From the NCBI GenBank assembly GCA_030867875.1, contig JAOWCC010000286.1, positions 1,736,001 through 1,800,000 on the forward strand: a stretch of DNA of 64,000 bases, in the 5' to 3' direction. The notes beneath the pieces were generated by a model, which worked only from the letters and a program-made list of their open reading frames with translations, was not told the DNA's origin and made no database searches. The position numbers and the translations under genes are program-made. Positions 62,406 through 64,000 of the stretch are shown piece by piece (position 1 is the stretch's first letter; every line of letters starts with the position of its first letter). This DNA is from Actinernus sp. WN-2022. Taxonomy: Eukaryota > Cnidaria > Anthozoa > Actiniaria > Actinernidae.

Positions 62406-62692
62406 CAATCCTTTAATGTAATGCATAAATACGATAGTAGTAAATAATACCTTATAAACACGTTTCTCTAATAGGACGTTGAAATGTAAAAAATACAACG
62501 AAAAAATGAGGGTCTTATTATACGTTGTTTTTTCTTGTGTCATATGTTGTTGTTTTTCTTTTTTTTGTTGCATCGGTTCGTTGTATTTGTTGACGCTGTC
62601 CCAGCCGTTTGTTGCTCTTTGTTGCTTTTTTTGTTGCATCGGTTCGTTGTATTTGTTGACGCTGTCCCAGAACCGCTACTTTATATACTACT
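62406..62692 (-). repeat. Terminal inverted repeat, right (287 bp)
   Basis: Reverse complement of 47916-48202, ending TATACTACT. No difference was noticed on reading. The 66-bp internal duplication is present here too. Confidence 0.93.
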
Positions 62693-62697
62693 ACTTG
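62693..62697 (+). repeat. Target-site duplication ACTTG, right
   Basis: Second copy of the 5-bp duplication; the host repeat continues GAGATTGTTTGAG directly after it. Confidence 0.9.
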
Positions 62698-63178
62698 GAG
62701 ATTGTTTGAGATCATTTTGAAGCATATTGAGTGGTTTTTAGTTTTTGTCAGAAATTCAAGATTTTTCGCCTACCCGGTCTGGCCAAAATAATCCAGATTT
62801 GACCATTTTTGAATATGTTCATTTTTTCTTTCCAATTCTTTCTCTAACTTAGTCCATTGATGTTAGGAAGCTACTTGGAGATTGTTTGAGTTCATTTTGA
62901 AGCATATTGAGTGCTTTTTACTTTTTGTCAGAAATTCAAGATTTTTCGCCTAGCCGGTCTGGCAAAAATAATCCAGATTTGACCATTTTTGAAGATGTTC
63001 ATTTTTTCTTTCCAATTCTTTCTCTAACTTAGTCCATTGATGTTAGGAAGCTACTTGGAGATTGTTTGAGATCATTTTGAGTGCTTTTTACTTTTTGTCA
63101 GAAATCCAAGATTTTTCACCTACCCGGTCTGGCCAAAATAATCCAGATTTGATCATTTTTGAAGATGTTCATTTTTTC
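62698..63178. repeat. 180-bp host tandem repeat, right part
   Basis: Continuation of the array at 47296-47910, units at 62861 and 63041, period 180 bp. It lies in what looks like an intron of the gene whose exon follows at 63185-63661. Confidence 0.9.
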
Positions 63179-63184
63179 TCTCAC

Positions 63185-63661
63185 CCTGAAGACGCTTCAT
63201 GGCATTTATAGGCATACTTGTAGAATTACCAGGATTTTTTGTTATACCATGTTTGACAGATAAATCCAAGTATAATTGATCTAGAAAATTACCCATTGTG
63301 TCCATTTGAGATTGTTGATCAACTAGTGTTTCCTTAAACATAGTAGTTATCAATTCCATTAGGAGGACTTTCATTTTTTGAGCTAACAGAACATCTTCAC
63401 AACATTTCAGTCTGTCTTTTAGGTCTAGTAATGAAACACAAGAGTGAATAAGTTCCAGCTTCTGAGCTCTTGTTATAACAAGGTTCTTGAAACTCCCAGC
63501 AACCACTTTAAGTTGACCATTGTTACACTGTTTTACAACTTCATCTTCTTTCTCGTTGTCACCTAAGTAATGGTCGACAGTAAGACCAATTTCGTTCTCT
63601 GCATTCTCAACTGAACCATACTTTATCTTCAGATGCAGTACTCGCCTTCGTATGGAATTAG
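63185..63661 (-). CDS. Large host-like exon (159 codons)
   Basis: Acceptor TTCAATTTTACAG at 63662 and donor CAGG/GTGAGA at 63184 bracket an exon of 477 nt open in one frame. It includes RRRVLHLKIKYGSVENAENE, FKNLVITRAQKLELIHSCVS and LLDLKDRLKCCEDVLLAQKM. Helical, charged, no recognised domain. Its length and good splice sites make a real internal exon likely. The next exons would lie to the left, beyond the 180-bp array and element 2, so the insertion may sit inside this gene's intron. 63690-64000 has no gene; AATTCAACCCAGGG occurs twice near 63930-63970. Confidence 0.6.
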
Positions 63662-64000
63662 CTGTAAAATTGAAGGAAAACATATAAATAATTAATTCAT
63701 GAAAATGTACCTTACATGTTTGAAAGGAGAAAGGTGACAGCTCTCCAGAGGATTCAGTGCATTCTTTTCAAGCTAGTACTCGAAACTTATGCATTCCCCT
63801 CGGAATACAGAAAAATAAAGGCAATACTCAAGGGTACGGTATAGGCATTAGGCATGACCTAGTTGTTCAAACCAAGGACAGGATGACGCTAAATCTGTAA
63901 TTGTAATCTATACAGTTAAACCTTGGGTTCAGCAATTCAACCCAGGGGTAGCAATTCAACCCAGGGATAGGACTTACCCTTGTTTTGAACAACCGGCCTC

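Larger units (their letters stand above)
47916..62692. mobile_element. Element 2: complete Maverick/Polinton (14,777 bp)
   Basis: Bounded by 287-bp inverted repeats starting 5'-AG and ending CT-3', with a 5-bp target duplication, as expected for Polintons. It encodes PolB, retroviral-type integrase, packaging ATPase, adenain-like protease, double-jelly-roll major capsid protein and a penton-like protein, plus accessory genes. All large ORFs are open. The only irregularities are the missing AUGs of protease and integrase. Base composition is intermediate between the AT-rich host and GC-rich element 1. Identical-looking repeats and clean target duplication point to a recent insertion. Confidence 0.95.

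Noticed and set aside
62535..62720. Phe-rich ORF in the right terminal repeat
   Set aside because: Shadow of T-rich repeat DNA.

Overview
The window is animal nuclear DNA, most likely from a marine invertebrate such as a sponge or cnidarian. This is an inference. The background is AT-rich, with GT-AG introns, short exons, minisatellites, fold-back elements and LINE remnants, and it carries DNA-virus-like transposons of the Maverick/Polinton (adintovirus) type, which are common in those lineages. No bacterial operons, rRNA or tRNA genes were seen.

Layout. 1-7.4 kb: host-like minus-strand exons, including a start exon at a CCGCCATCTTGG promoter motif, a fold-back element, a 20-bp minisatellite, a triplicated exon and a tyrosine-recombinase exon. 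7.9-9.6 kb: a minus-strand spliced gene region with two tandem RING-finger exons. 9.6-22.35 kb: a GC-rich, decayed Polinton (element 1). It has a 5'-truncated PolB, an intact ATPase and protease, a capsid gene split over three frames, a penton fused to an integrase remnant, and two large unrecognised genes. 22.4-35 kb: sparse host DNA with a LINE remnant, a large hairpin inside an exon, possible host exons and a decayed parvovirus-like SF3 helicase gene. 35.11-47.17 kb: an unusual ~12-kb DNA transposon with 18-bp terminal inverted repeats, 14-bp subterminal repeats and 785-bp internal inverted arms. On + it encodes a three-exon ~1596-aa protein with a FEN1/XPG-like nuclease signature and a tesmin/TSO1-type CXC domain. 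On - it encodes a broken gene for a putative RNase-H-fold transposase fused to a Ulp1-like protease. 47.3-63.2 kb: a 180-bp host tandem repeat interrupted by a complete Polinton (element 2, 47916-62692) with identical-looking 287-bp terminal inverted repeats and a 5-bp target duplication. 63.2-64 kb: a host exon.

Element 2 is the best preserved system. DNA polymerase B and the retroviral-type integrase sit convergently at the right end. An A32/FtsK-like ATPase, a double-jelly-roll major capsid protein, a penton-like protein, an adenain-like protease and a phospholipase-A2-like protein form the packaging and virion module. Accessory genes at the left end encode an F-box/ankyrin protein, a collagen-like fibre candidate and a protein with a PPxY motif. 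Most genes carry a TATA(T)AG-like motif within about 25 nt of the ATG. The protease and integrase have no AUG; both lie in the -1 frame of the upstream ORF and both open right after the same nine bases, TAAAAAAAG.
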